Notes: a model not told the origin generated them from the letters alone. 64,000 bases of DNA from Acholoe squamosa (GCA_949317995.1 OX439050.1:16756061-16820060), one strand, 5' to 3'. Shown: positions 31,970-43,200, counted from the stretch's first letter. Numbers and translations: made by a program.

Positions 31970-32150
31970 GGGCCAGTAATTCCCTGTACCCGCTGGCAGA
32001 CCCCCAGGGGCGGGTCTCCGGGTAATCACTGCCCCCTAGTGTGTATCATACTGATCCAGGTGTGGTTGGGAGGTGAGAACGTCAAGCCTGGGGAAGTACC
32101 TCAGAGGTAGTATGAACTTTGAAGCGGCTCTATATTCGTGGAGAAACCGA
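31970..32150 (+). repeat. Foldback module, type 2, with decayed tRNA-like part
   Basis: Outer arms GGGCCAGTAATT...AATCACTGCCCCC as in type 1, but the inner stem is AGACCC/GGGTCT (about 31998-32017). From 32090 a decayed tRNA-like head (GGGAAGTACCTCAGAGGTAG) follows. Repeated at 44129-44310 and 50664-50840. Confidence 0.6.
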
Positions 32151-32342
32151 GCATCCTAATGCAATCATGAGATCAAAAGACGTGGGTGCCTGCCCGTATC
32201 TTAACCTGATTTTGACCAATTGAGGACTCCGGACAGGCCTGGTATGATACAGATAATGCTTCAACCTGCTAGTTGTTGTGGACTAGTTACCTACTGGCGG
32301 TTGGGTTGGAGGAGCAGGGTTTGTTGAAGGTGACGGGGAGAA

Positions 32343-32490
32343 GTGTAGGGGCAGTAATTCCCCATACCTGGTGGCAGAGGTATTACTGCCCCCTAGTGTA
32401 TATATCATACCAATCCAGGTGTAGTTGGAAGGTAGAGAATGTCAGGCCAGGGGAAGTAGCTCAGGGGTAGAGCTTCCGCTTGAAAGTTGC
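32343..32490 (+). repeat. Foldback module, type 3, with 3'-incomplete tRNA-like part
   Basis: Short form: GGGGCAGTAAT and ATTACTGCCCC are perfect 11-bp arms. The tRNA-like part (from 32450) stops after the anticodon region and is joined to unrelated sequence (GCATTTTT). The copy at 44514-44655 breaks at the same point, so both descend from one event. Confidence 0.65.
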
Positions 32491-32802
32491 ATTTTTGTGA
32501 ATGTGATTTTTTCTCAATGAACCACTTAGAAAAAATATATGCCTTTTTCAAGCCTCCATGTAACTTTTAGGAGGAAACTGAAGCTGAAGGAGGTGTGGAG
32601 AGGGATACAGGGGTACAACTTTTTTATCTGTACTTATGTGTTTACTTGCCTTTTTTTGGAGCCCAGCAATTGCCCAAAAGTATCGAGCCCGCCCCCTTGT
32701 CATTAGCCATGGCGCCTCCTTATCCAAATCCAGATTCCACCACTGCTCTGACTGTGATTTGTGAATATGGTAAAGTGTTGGCCTATTTAAGTGCTGGAGT
32801 AA

Positions 32803-32926
32803 GCTAATAGATCATGGATATGGGGGCCCTAGGGTTGTATATGCTGTATATATCCGAGCCGCGGAGCGGCGAGGGTATACACAGCATATACAGCCCGTGG
32901 GGCCCCCATATCCATGACCTAATAGG
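32803..32926. repeat. Long hairpin with ~50-bp arms
   Basis: An 18-bp perfect pairing (32812-32829 with 32900-32917, TCATGGATATGGGGGCCC) continues inward through about 25 positions with few mismatches to the GC-rich loop GAGCCGCGGAGCGGCGAG. Outside, CTAATAG and CTATTAG nearly pair as well. Confidence 0.85.
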
Positions 32927-32984
32927 TTTATACCACCATTTCCTCCATTTTGTATCAATTTCTTACCTGAAGCGATTGCGTGAA

Positions 32985-33480
32985 GCGATTGTTTTTGTTC
33001 CTTGCCGGGAGAGGTACCGCTGTGTATACAGTCACTTTTTGTATGGAATCCAGCCATGACACGTCTTCAAATTAAAACATACACATCCTTAGATATTCTA
33101 GATGAGTACTCCATGCTTGATATGTCATATATATTCGAAATAAATAAGAATCCATTGATTTTCCAAACGGGTCAGAAATTTTCGGCGTCTTCCTCGTACA
33201 GCGAGCAGATGACCTATATCTACATCCGGGCCACTGACACCCTTTCGCCGGACAAGGAGGTGGGTGGGAATGGCCATTCCGCGACTCGCTTACGATGGAA
33301 AAATCAATGGATTCTCCTTTATTTTGAATATATCGGACATAATACGTATGGAGGGATCATCTAGACTATCTAAGGATATGTATGTTTTAATTTGAAAACT
33401 TGTCATGGTTGGATTCCATACGAAAAATGAGTGTGAACACAGCGGTACCTCTCCTGGCAAGGAACAAAAACAATGGCTTC
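32985..33480. repeat. Large inverted repeat, arms ~190 bp
   Basis: The stretch starting TTGTTTTTGTTCCTTGCCGG near 32987 returns as reverse complement ending GGCAAGGAACAAAAACAA near 33473. Inner parts also pair, e.g. AATCCATTGATTTT near 33150 with AAAATCAATGGATT near 33301. The central loop is about 33175-33290. An extra partial arm follows at 33500-33640. Confidence 0.75.
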
Positions 33481-33718
33481 GCGCAGAGCTGCCACAGGCT
33501 GCGACTCGCGTACGATGCCAAAATCAATGGATTCTTATTTATATCGAAGAAAATGGAGTAAATTAGCACGCATTCCTCGTCTATGGATCGAATACTTCTT
33601 GGGATTCTAATATTATAACATGACAAGCTTGGAATCAAGATGAAAACTGAATGGAAACGTACCACTAGGACCTCAGGTTAGAATTTATTTACTTTCGCAT
33701 TGGATTTCATCACCGTTC

Positions 33719-33795
33719 AGTGTGGCGCTATGGCTAAGGCCTTCGCCTACCACCACTGCGGCCGGGGTTCAATCCTCATACGAGTTGGTACGATT
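33719..33795 (+). repeat. tRNA-derived SINE-like head
   Basis: GTGTGGCGCTATGGCTAAGG holds a box A-like segment (TGGCTAAGGCC), and GGTTCAATCC about 40 bases on is a good box B. The spacing, and the CCTACCACC text between them, are typical of animal tRNA-SINEs. The body runs to about 33940 without a clear A-tail. Confidence 0.6.
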
Positions 33796-33941
33796 TTTCA
33801 CAATGGCCCCATAATTTTCCAACTTGACCTCGAAAAAGTATATACCAAAAATTTCAAAAATGCACAAGGGTGGTATATGCAGAATAATGCACGGCTAAAC
33901 TGCATATAAACCCACAAGAAGTGCCGAAATCATGGTATAAT

Positions 33942-35252
33942 CTGAAATAACCCCTCTAGTCTTAAATGAGTGCTGGGTAAGAGTGTATCAAATTCAATCT
34001 TAAGCATTGAAAGAATATTCATAAAAGGATCATGTGTACATGGGTTTTGAAAGTGCCAGGGCACTTTAAGAGGGTACCAGATCCATTTTTATTACTGGAG
34101 GTTAAGTCATTTCAAGCAAACCTCATCACTGACCTATTTTGTAGCACAAGAGTTCCACCTGAGCTAGCAGAAATGTGAAGAGAATAAGCTACATGCCAGT
34201 ATAATTTACAGCATGAAAATGAGAATATATATGACGAGTGCAAAAACAGATTTTGACAGACCATAGTGCGGTAGGCAGAGGTAAAACTGTGTTGGAACCC
34301 ACCACTCCCACATTGATAAGATATGATCACTTCCTAGTATTCTAGTTGGTTGAGTTGCAGAATATATTACACAACGACCCATCCATGTCAAGTGATGACA
34401 CTGTAGCACAGCCAGAATAGTATGTACATGTTAATGTGTAATACTTGGCTTGCTATTATGTGGTTCATGGGCAGGTACAGATCTAAACTACTATGTATGC
34501 TAGTGCATGTACCCATGTACTTACTTTTATTCCAACCATAAATCTTCACGTTTAAGCTACACCCATAAATCAGCCACACCAACAATATAGGAAAAGGCTA
34601 TAAGAGCATGAACATTCAAACTCCAGAGCACCCCCAAGTTGAGGCAGAAGTCCATTGAATGGGAGATTTGTGTCAATAGACAATTCAGGAGCTTGGGCTT
34701 AAGCTTCCCTACTCAAAAACTGTCGGCTCTGTCATAAAAAGGAACCAATCAGAAATGCTCTGAAACATAAGGCAATATTCTCTGTTTACTGAAAATGTAC
34801 TTTGCGAGTACATGCAAACTGTTCCATAGAAAGCGATGTGTACTGGTAGAAAGCTGTGTAAATGAAATTACTCTTGGCTGAGTAATAAACCATTTAAACA
34901 AATGTTAACAAATTTCTGGAAAAGAAATCCCCACAAAAGCTTGAGATGACCAAGTAGGGAGAATGTGTTGAAGCGATTGTATTTTCAATCATAAATATTT
35001 CTTGCATATAGATCATAGTGTGTGGTTGCATTGATAGGTCTGAAATGAAAGTTGACTAAGAAACATTCTACTGGTGTCACATACAAAAGAATCAACTCTT
35101 CATATGTTCTTCACTTTTATTCCAGTTTGGAAATGCCCCTCGATGTGAATGATCAACTGAATTAAGGGTTCCTTTTGTTTGATAGAGATAGTGGTGTTCA
35201 TGCGGGATTACTAGATCATGTCCATGATCTTCCTGTCTAAATCCTCTATTAT
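33942..35252. repeat. Satellite-like unit, right part up to the Ngaro insertion
   Basis: Matches 44968-46253 closely and 46825-47726 in part. No gene seen. It ends in TCTATTATAT, the left side of the insertion point of the Ngaro-type element. Confidence 0.75.
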
Positions 35253-35254
35253 AT

Positions 35255-35462
35255 GGGTGAGACCAATCCTGATTGGTCTATGTATTGATACGGTCAGTAC
35301 CACTACTACTCACCCACCTGCTACTCCTACACACACACACACACACACTGCTACTGCTCCCTGAACATACCTGTGGGCAGTGACCCACTACTGCACCCTG
35401 CCAGCCTAAGGGCACACACACATGGGACTCTTCCACTGCTTCAATTTTTTGTTTTTTTTATG
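35255..35462 (+). repeat. Split repeat A1
   Basis: GGGTGAGACCAATCC to a T-run; contains ten AC dinucleotides at 35329-35348 (the same number as in A2). The short inverted pair CCAATC/GATTGG at 35263-35276 could mark the recombinase site. Confidence 0.9.
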
Positions 35463-37064
35463 CATCATGGTGGTTTGTTTGGTATGCCAGCAGTCATACC
35501 ATGGCAACAAAAAGCACTGCCCCAACTGTGGGGTTCTAAACCACAAACTCACGGAGGAGACCAGGAGTAATGCAGTTTTTCATGAGGAAGAAGGGGGAGA
35601 CCAAGGAGCTTCCAATATGGCCACCCCCTTGGGAGAGAGAAGGCAGAGTAATACACAACCCCCAAAGTCACCAGAAGCTATTCTCCAGGAGAAGATTGCT
35701 ATAGCAGAAGAAAAGGCAGGACTACTCAGGAAAAAAGGTGACCTCTTAGCATTAGAAGAAAGGCTAGCCTTAATTGACTTAGAGAATGCAGAACTGGAGG
35801 AAGATTACAAAAAATCTCTCAAAGACATACAGCAGAAGCAGCAGAGTGCTGCACACAAGAGGAGGGGTGCATTCGTAAATTTTCATGATTTGACTGCACC
35901 TAATAGCAGCTATTACCAGGGAGCAGCGTTTACGAACGCATCCAGGAGCAGCAGCAGATACGCTGACGACCGAGCGGAGTACACAACATTTACGAACGCA
36001 GCCAGCAGCGCCAAAGCCGAAGACGCCCGGGAGTGCAAGATGGCGTTCCTTCCGCTTTCGCCGAGGGAGACAATTTACAGCAGGAGTTTATGCATTTTTT
36101 GGCTGGAAAACAGCAAAAATTGCTCAATCAGGCCAAGCAGAACCCAGTAGGCAGTGCTCCAGTCCCAACCACAGCAGCACAGGAGGTACCACAGCTGTAT
36201 TACTTGGATGGGACACCCTACACTGGGTCTTTGCCTGACACACAACATCAACAACACAGGATCACACCACCCAAGCTTCCCCCCTCTGCTACCATCCAGG
36301 CTGGATTATCAACTGCAGGCCTGACAGCTGAGAATATGGGCGTGGAGGGGGACCTTGCCGGCTACCTGGATGCAAAGGACCAAGGTGACTTGTTATCCAC
36401 TTTATTTAAGATAGGTGAAGCTTCTAAGAAAAAGAGGTCACAACACTGGTTAAGGCCAGATTACCACATTCCCACTGACAAAGTCTACTCTGATATGACA
36501 TACAGAGAGCTAATATATGGTATGACATGTGTCCAGGAGAAGTTAGCTATTGCTAATTTACCACAGTGGTCTGCAAAAAGTTATGGTGACCATATGAGAT
36601 TCGTAGCTAGGAAGGGCCTCAATGCCACTTATACCTCGAGTGCACTAGCTAAATATGAGCATGATCTCACTACTAGAGTGATTTCAGGGGAGTTACCCGG
36701 ATTTCAGACAGCTGAGCACGCATCAGTCTCTGATAATTTGGGCTCCGATAACCTACAGGTGGTACAGGATTTGAAGGCTGAATTAGCCAGATTAAAAGCA
36801 GGTAACAAACAAGGCACTAAAGGTAAAGGCCCCTCTACTCAAAACAGAATCCATTGCCCTACGGATGTTTGTGCTTTGTTCAATTTCACTAGATGTTGGT
36901 ATAACCCATGTAACAGGCAACACGTATGCGCGGTGTGCAAGGGCCCCCACCCAGCAAAAGGGGGGTGCAAAAATCAACCAACAACCACAAGCAGTGGAGC
37001 AAACAATAATGCGGGAGGGGGGTCAGCCTTTTTCGCACCACCGATCCACTCCCGCGTATCTTGA
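35422..37064 (+). CDS. Ngaro gag-like region
   Basis: The first part has a CPNCGVLNHK cysteine motif, then a coiled coil (EAILQEKIAIAEEKAGLLRK, LALIDLENAELEEDYKKSL). The later part has DKVYSDMTYRELIYGMTCVQ, a capsid-like helical block, and ends in a Cys/His cluster (ALFNFTRCWYNPCNRQHVC then AVCKGPHPAKGGC) usual for DIRS-group gag ends. It reads in two overlapping frames. Would package element RNA in the cytoplasm (family inference). The start is uncertain: the ATG at 35422 lies inside A1. Confidence 0.7.
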
Positions 37065-37115
37065 TGTACAAATAATATTGACGGTGCCCATGATATTCCG
37101 GATTCCTACGGTTCC

Positions 37116-38849
37116 GTGGTCAATGTAACAACCGACAATTTACCAGACATTTATTGTGATAGAGACTCGCTTGTGTGTACTTCGGACATAACAGAATTAT
37201 TGTCAATTTATGTAAGCTATGCTCCATTGTGGGATATTAACTCCACCCATATCCTAAAAGGGGTCAGATCTCAAATGAAACCCGCAGGCTGGTTATCAAT
37301 GCTTAGTGGAGGCCCTTATTCAGTTTATGGTACAAATGGTTGGGATTATGACGCCGCATTCCTAATGGACGGCATAATGCACGGGTTTAAAGTAGTGGAC
37401 CCAAACACACATATTAGTGAGTATAGCACTAAGAACTATGTACCCCAAGAAGCAAGGAACTTCATTGATAACCTGCTAAAGACAGAAGTAGACCAAGGCA
37501 AATTGTCTATAGTCACAGCAGCGCCTACTTGCATCCACGCCTTAGGTGCGGTTGAGAAAAGAGATGGCGGTTATAGACCGGTAACGGACGCCAGTAGACC
37601 AGAAGGTCTATCTATTAATTCACATATGAACGAGACATTCCACCACTTTAGTTACACTAGCATCGATGATGTGACCAAGGTGCTCCGACCCGGTATGTTC
37701 ATGGCAGTCACAGACATTTCCGCAGCATACCGCTCTATTATGATTAGGCCAAGCGATAGGCAATTCCAGGGCCTACAGTGGACATTCGACTCACAGAAAG
37801 TGTATTTAGTGGACAACTTCGTGTCATTCGGCACTAGAATGGCTGCATTCCTCTTTAATAGGATTACTGACAGCATAGGTCGTTATATGAGAGCTAACGG
37901 TTATTATTGCTTTAATTATCTCGATGACTTACTTACTATGGGTAACTCATATGCGGAGTGCCAAAAAGCACAGTTGTTTCTACATAGCACGCTCCACTCG
38001 TTGGGCTTTTTCTTATCCTATAAGAAGGTCCTTTCACCTGCACAAGTTCAAATTTATCTAGGGATAGAAATTGACTCACTAGAAATGTGCCTCAGACTAC
38101 CGGAGAGCAAGATCAATAAATTGCACAGTGAGCTACGTTTCTTTGTAGGTCGCCGAAGGGCAACCAAGAAACAGCTGCGCCGTTTATGCGGGATCTTAGC
38201 ACACTGCTCTACTTTAGTCAGGGGGGGCAGGACATTCTCTCACAGAGTCATAGGCATGTTATCTGCGTTCACGAGCTCTAAAAGGTACATAACCCTCTCT
38301 ACCGGGTTCTTCAAGGACCTAGACTGGTGGCTAAGATTCGCAAAGTGGTTTAATGGCGAAGCAAAAATTGTCAGCACTCTACCGTCCACAAAAAGTGACT
38401 TATACATGGACGCATCAGACAGGGGTTACGGTGTCAGGTACGGCAAGGACTGGATATGTGCAGGTTGGGGATGCAGGATCAGTATGAACATAGACAGTCA
38501 TGGACACTGCCTCCCGCCACCTAGTCAATTCGTGCCTGAAAACATAAACATCAGGGAGCTATACCCCATCTTAATGGCGATTAATAGGTGGGGACCTTTG
38601 TGGCGCAATAGGAAAATTGTCTGTTACACGGATAACACCCATGTAGTAAGCGCACTGAATAAGGGCAAAAGTAAAAATACAAGAGCGATGGACTTCCTGA
38701 GAGAACTGTTTTGGCTTACAGCTCTTTATAACTGCCATATTGTAGCATTACATATCCCAGGACGACTTAATGTCCTTGCAGATGCTTTGTCAAGAGTGTT
38801 ATATTACCCGCATAACCTTCCTATGTATCTATGTTGTAGCGGCGGCTAA
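37116..38849 (+). CDS. Ngaro reverse transcriptase and RNase H
   Basis: 577 residues. RT: GAVEKRDGGYRPVTDASRPE, MFMAVTDISAAYRSIMIRPS, FGTRMAAFLFNRITDSI and CFNYLDDLLTMGNSY (YLDD active site). RNase H near the end: SDLYMDASDRGYGVRYG, NIRELYPILMAINRWGP, VCYTDNTHVVSALNKG and HIPGRLNVLADALSR, giving the acidic catalytic set. DIRS-group RT differs from the gypsy RTs in this window. The end overlaps the recombinase ORF by about 80 bases, an overlap usual for this group. Confidence 0.9.
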   Translation: MVNVTTDNLPDIYCDRDSLVCTSDITELLSIYVSYAPLWDINSTHILKGVRSQMKPAGWLSMLSGGPYSVYGTNGWDYDAAFLMDGIMHGFKVVDPNTHISEYSTKNYVPQEARNFIDNLLKTEVDQGKLSIVTAAPTCIHALGAVEKRDGGYRPVTDASRPEGLSINSHMNETFHHFSYTSIDDVTKVLRPGMFMAVTDISAAYRSIMIRPSDRQFQGLQWTFDSQKVYLVDNFVSFGTRMAAFLFNRITDSIGRYMRANGYYCFNYLDDLLTMGNSYAECQKAQLFLHSTLHSLGFFLSYKKVLSPAQVQIYLGIEIDSLEMCLRLPESKINKLHSELRFFVGRRRATKKQLRRLCGILAHCSTLVRGGRTFSHRVIGMLSAFTSSKRYITLSTGFFKDLDWWLRFAKWFNGEAKIVSTLPSTKSDLYMDASDRGYGVRYGKDWICAGWGCRISMNIDSHGHCLPPPSQFVPENINIRELYPILMAINRWGPLWRNRKIVCYTDNTHVVSALNKGKSKNTRAMDFLRELFWLTALYNCHIVALHIPGRLNVLADALSRVLYYPHNLPMYLCCSGG

Positions 38850-39828
38850 GCTATGCGAAGATTTGGACATGAAAGCGGCAATAGCGAGAGCGCATGCTTG
38901 GAGCGTTTCCACCTGGAAAACTAAATGCAGCCAATGGAAAAGATTTATTGTGTTCTGTACCATCTCTGCCTCTACGGTCATACCCACTTCGGTTCAGACC
39001 ATGTGTCGATATTCAGTGTACCTGTCTTCGGACTTGAAGTATAGCACTATAGACAATAACGTGAGTGCAGTGATAAGTTTAAATGCACATTATGGCTACG
39101 ACGTAGCTTGGATAAGGACAAATTTTATGTTTAAGTGTACTATGTCAGGTCTGCGCAGGATCCTCGGTGACCCTATACCCACTAGAGTCACACTGTCAGT
39201 TTCGCAACTCTTGGACATGTCTACAAAGGTGAACCTAGCAGTACCTGACCATTTAGCTATGTGGGCATGCATCGTTACTAGCTTCAGGACCCTTCTCAGG
39301 AAGAGCAACCTAGTAGTAGACAACGCAGCAAAAGCATCACCACACTTTCTAAGAAGAAAGTCTGTATCATTCACTAGCTGGGGTATGATTGTCACGGTTT
39401 CAAGCTCAAAAACAATCCAATTTGGACAGAGAGTCCACCACATCCCGGTCGTAGGAGTCCCTAACTCACCACTTTGTGCAGTATCTTTACTCAAGAGACA
39501 CTTTGACAGTACCCCCACGACAAACCCTGAAGCACCCGCCTTCCTAGTGCGCAAAGGGAATTCGCTGGTCCCATTACAATACTCAGCACTACTTAAGTTC
39601 CTGAAACACCTACTAAGTACTATTGGGATAGATACAAACAGGGCCGGAATACATTCTCTGAGACGTTCAGGCGCTGCCTTTATGCACCTGTGCGGTATCC
39701 CACTAGAGGACATCAGATACACCGGTGACTGGACAAGCTTGTCTGCTCTTTTGTACTTAGCCAAACCACTTGGTACCAGGATAGATATAGACAATATAGT
39801 CGCCACGGCACTGAAAGCTACTTTTTAG
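38770..39828 (+). CDS. Ngaro tyrosine recombinase
   Basis: 352 residues, the usual size. The N-terminal helical part (AHAWSVSTWKTKCSQWKRFI) resembles a core-binding domain. The catalytic part shows an early Arg (CIVTSFRTLLRKSNLVV), the box HSLRRSGAAFMHLCGI (H-x-x-R) and a late Tyr-rich segment (SALLYLAKPLGTRID) with a candidate nucleophile. It would join the circular DNA copy to the target with no duplication. Confidence 0.88.
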   Translation: MSLQMLCQECYITRITFLCIYVVAAAKLCEDLDMKAAIARAHAWSVSTWKTKCSQWKRFIVFCTISASTVIPTSVQTMCRYSVYLSSDLKYSTIDNNVSAVISLNAHYGYDVAWIRTNFMFKCTMSGLRRILGDPIPTRVTLSVSQLLDMSTKVNLAVPDHLAMWACIVTSFRTLLRKSNLVVDNAAKASPHFLRRKSVSFTSWGMIVTVSSSKTIQFGQRVHHIPVVGVPNSPLCAVSLLKRHFDSTPTTNPEAPAFLVRKGNSLVPLQYSALLKFLKHLLSTIGIDTNRAGIHSLRRSGAAFMHLCGIPLEDIRYTGDWTSLSALLYLAKPLGTRIDIDNIVATALKATF

Positions 39829-39875
39829 ACATACTAATGTGTAGAGTATCAGGACTATATCATTGTTCTGGTGTT

Positions 39876-39945
39876 GCCGGGTCATTTGGACTCAGTTTAG
39901 CCCAGACCGCAGCTACTCGTCCTTCATTACTGTTCCAGAATCAAT
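39876..39945 (+). repeat. Split repeat B1
   Basis: 70 bp, GCCGGGTCATTTGG to CAGAATCAAT; identical to B2 by eye. Confidence 0.9.
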
Positions 39946-40150
39946 GGGTGAGACCAATCCTGATTGGTCTATGTATTGATACGGTCAGTACCACTACTAC
40001 TCACCCACCTGCTACTCCTACACACACACACACACACACTGCTACTGCTCCCTGAACATACCTGTGGGCAGTGACCCACTACTGCACCCTGCCAGCCTAA
40101 GGGCACACACACATGGGACTCTTCCACTGCTTCAATTTTTTTTTTTTATG
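39946..40150 (+). repeat. Split repeat A2
   Basis: Same as A1 apart from the T-run. Directly joined to B1 through AT. Confidence 0.9.
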
Positions 40151-40193
40151 TAATTTCTCTGTATTAATATGTTATTACTTGTTAATAAATAGG

Positions 40194-40263
40194 GCCGGGT
40201 CATTTGGACTCAGTTTAGCCCAGACCGCAGCTACTCGTCCTTCATTACTGTTCCAGAATCAAT
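40194..40263 (+). repeat. Split repeat B2 (right end of the Ngaro element)
   Basis: Second copy of B; its final AT is followed by host AAGAAAAGATTG. Confidence 0.9.
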
Positions 40264-43200
40264 AAGAAAAGATTGTACGTGATTCAGTTTTAAACTCATT
40301 GATAAAGCTCATCACTTGTATTAAATTGATTGGCAAAATCTAACATTTTATTTCATAGTATTATGATCAGCTATCAAACCATGATTACTCATGATTACCC
40401 GTTCCTATCGACGGCATGATTACTGAGTGAATTTCACTTTCGGTAAGAATTCATTTTATGTGACTTGAACTAATTCTGAGTATGTACTGTTGAAATGAGC
40501 ACCAACCTGATAAGGAGAGAGGATGGTAATTGCAATGTGAGAGCATTACATCCTTTACAAGGTTATACATAGACAACTGCATCAACACAACAGCTTTAAG
40601 AAAACTATCCACAGCAACTCAAAGGTTCAGACTCCATGGATAGACAACCATGGATGAACCCCTGATGTGCCTCATAGGTGAGGGAATTAATTTTCCCAAA
40701 CTGCCTCAAGGATTCCCTACTCATAAAGAGGGGTCTACGGGGATAAGGGGAGCTTTTGGCCACCTATAGGTTTTCCAATTTCTAAAATCCATTGAACAGA
40801 ACAGGAGTTTTGTCATTTTATATTTTTCTTACATATCCACAAACTCTGAGGTGTGCCTCATATGCAAGGAACTATGGTGGTACAGATTCGGTTAACTCTT
40901 ATGAGCACCCTAGGTATCAATGGACAGATACATGTCAAAAGTGCCTTGGCTTTCTAAGGTACAGCCTAACTGTAGTGTCACCTATGGTCTACTCAGATCA
41001 TAAGAAATGGAAAACCCTGCACACCAATGCTAGTGACGCCGTTTTAAAACTTGGACACAAGGTAAGCAATGATATGCCAGTTTAGGCAAGGGATGCCCTA
41101 GAGAACTGGTTGACTGGAGAAAGTGAGCATGTCAAATCATCAGAGTGAGTAAGTTCTGCATTTGGAGAAATATGTGTGTAACCTTACATCATTATACTTC
41201 CATTGGTGTAAAATCTTCGATAAAAAGCATACCAAAAGCAGTTTTTTTAGGCATTTGAAAGCTTAAACGAAAGCTTAAAGGTAAACTTATGTAAGAGACT
41301 ATAGATGCGTGACTGCCTTCCAAATCCTAGATGAACCCTGTGATCACCTGCTTGGTACATCATCAGAGTGAGTAAGTACTGAAAAATGAATTCATGACCC
41401 TTACATCAGCTCTGTGATGTCCTGGATAGTACATAATCAGAGTGAGGAATTACTGTGAGTGGATATATTGGTGTGTAACTTTATCTTTCATCTTCATATT
41501 GACATGGATGTGAAAACTTAGATCAAAGTGCCATCAAAAATCAGTGTCTGAGTGAGCCAGTGTTCTCACACATTGGAAAGTTACAGTCCTAAAGGTGTAT
41601 TCAATCCATAAACTATATATTCATGAATGTGAGGCTGAACCATCCATGAACTCTGTGATGTCCAGCAGGATACTTCATGAGATTGACATAGAACACTGTG
41701 TAGATCACTGTGTAGTTTCACAATAGATGGCATAGATGAACTATGTTGTGGTAAGTGGGAACAAAAGTGCAAAGTGATATCTGTTTCCCAACCATGATGA
41801 AGGATCTGTTGTCTTGTCTCACATGATATCAGAGTAATTACTACAAATTATTATGATACTGGGCACATTCAAAATGGCACACATGCCATTCTTAACAGTC
41901 ATATTCAGATATGTATAGTAACAGGAAAAGAGTTGTTTAAACACCAATCACATGTTATAGGGAAAGGCACACATTACCAATGGACATATGACTATACATA
42001 TATGAAGGAATGGATTACCCTTACTTAACTCTGTGATGTTATGGTACATCATCACTGTGAGTGGATAGGTTGACCAGAGTGTATTTTTACATCTTTGTTT
42101 TGACATTTTTGATCAAAAGGGCATCAAAACCCAGTGTTCCCAACATTGGAAACTTACAGCCTCAAAGGTATAATCAAGTATGCTTTAAGGTCCCAAATCT
42201 AGTGCTATAGGTCACCTGACTACCTATGAACTATAACCAGAAACCTTACAGAAGCCAGGTTAGAAACCCTATGGTAGATGTAGCCCCATAGTGCCAAATG
42301 TAAGATCCATGATTGTAAGGATGTAAAATCTGGTCAAAGAGATATCAAAAACCAGTGTTCGCACACATTGGAATTGTACGGTCTTGGAAGTGCATTCATG
42401 TAACTATGAAAAGACATTGATGAATGCAAGATGGTCCACATTTAGGGCAAGTAAGTACTGACAATGAATAAATCAGTGTGTAACGTTGTAATTTCACACT
42501 TGCAGAAGCCAATTTCAACAGCTAAAAAAGGTTAGATATTTCTTTGAACAGTTTTGTAATGAAAATCAATCATTTCTCTACCTACAACAGATAAAAGGCA
42601 TGTACCCATGGGCCAAGTTCACCAAAACTAGATATTATCGACATAAAAAATTTGAATATGTTTTGACATCAGAAAAGGAATATATGCATATATCACTCTT
42701 ATCTTGAATTTATCAGACAGATACCTAAATGATGATAATGTGGCATGCTCCAAATCCTGGATCTGTCGCTACCCTTACCATAAATGGAATCTGTGAATGT
42801 AGTGCTCTATTGGCATATTTAAGCACTGAGGTCCCAAATAACCCCTTTGTTCTTAAATAAGTGTCGCGTAGAAGCCTATCAAAGTCAATCTTAGATATCA
42901 AACAATTATTTACAAAAGGGCAAGGGGTACAGGGATATTGAAACTACCTGGACACTTATCCAGGTTAGGAGGCCCATGGTGTAAACTGATTTAACTGACC
43001 TATTGTAGCAAAAGATTATAATGGTACACCAGACAACCAATGAAATGCAACCAGAAACTTCCTGGAAATCAAGTGAAACCCCATAGGGGCTTGACAAGGG
43101 CTAACATATATAAGATTCATGATGGAAAGGATGATAAATTCTTGTAAAATATTTATGACTACAAAACAGACCTATGCCTCTGTGATGTCCAGCAAGGTAC

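Larger units (their letters stand above)
32801..33940. mobile_element. 1.14-kb block absent from the sister copy; composite of foldbacks and a SINE
   Basis: The sister copy near 44968 reads GTGCTGGAGT then CTGAAATAACC with nothing between; here 1.14 kb intervenes. It holds a hairpin (32803-32926), a large imperfect inverted repeat (about 32985-33480) and a tRNA-derived SINE-like head (33719-33790). No target duplication is evident, so deletion from the sister is also possible. The two ORFs at 32812-33059 on opposite strands only mirror the palindrome. Confidence 0.6.
26545..35252. repeat. Satellite-like array, first large unit (non-coding)
   Basis: AT-rich DNA whose segments recur, in the same order, at 40536-46253 and further right. 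It is made of diverged monomers with a common scheme: CTGTGATGTCC, ACATCATCAGAGTGAGTAAG, AATCAGTGTGTAAC, ATCAAAAACCAGTGTTC, CACACATTGGAAA, TTACAGTCCTAAAGGTG. Such segments can be seen near 27590, 27800, 27890, 28000, 28110, 29140, 29240, 30190, 30290 and 31020. Compared with the second unit it has extra blocks (27125-27575, 28454-29123 with its duplication, 32801-33940). No protein-coding gene was recognised. Confidence 0.8.
35255..40263 (+). mobile_element. Ngaro/DIRS-type tyrosine-recombinase retrotransposon, complete-looking
   Basis: 5.0 kb with split direct repeats in the order A1 - ORFs - B1 - A2 - B2, the layout of Ngaro/PAT-like elements, and three coding regions: gag-like, RT/RNase H and tyrosine recombinase. 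No methyltransferase domain, which argues for Ngaro rather than DIRS1. A1 and A2 look identical except in the T-run, so the copy is probably young; it looks whole. No target duplication. AT stands at both outer edges and at the B1/A2 joint, and array copies at 46253 and 47726 show the site without the element. Confidence 0.9.

Noticed and set aside
32812-33059. Two ORFs of 81 residues on opposite strands over the same bases
   Set aside because: They mirror each other because of the palindrome; no domain.
35255-40263. Classical DIRS1 element or Crypton
   Set aside because: Split direct repeats instead of inverted ends with an internal complementary region, no methyltransferase, and RT is present (so not a Crypton).
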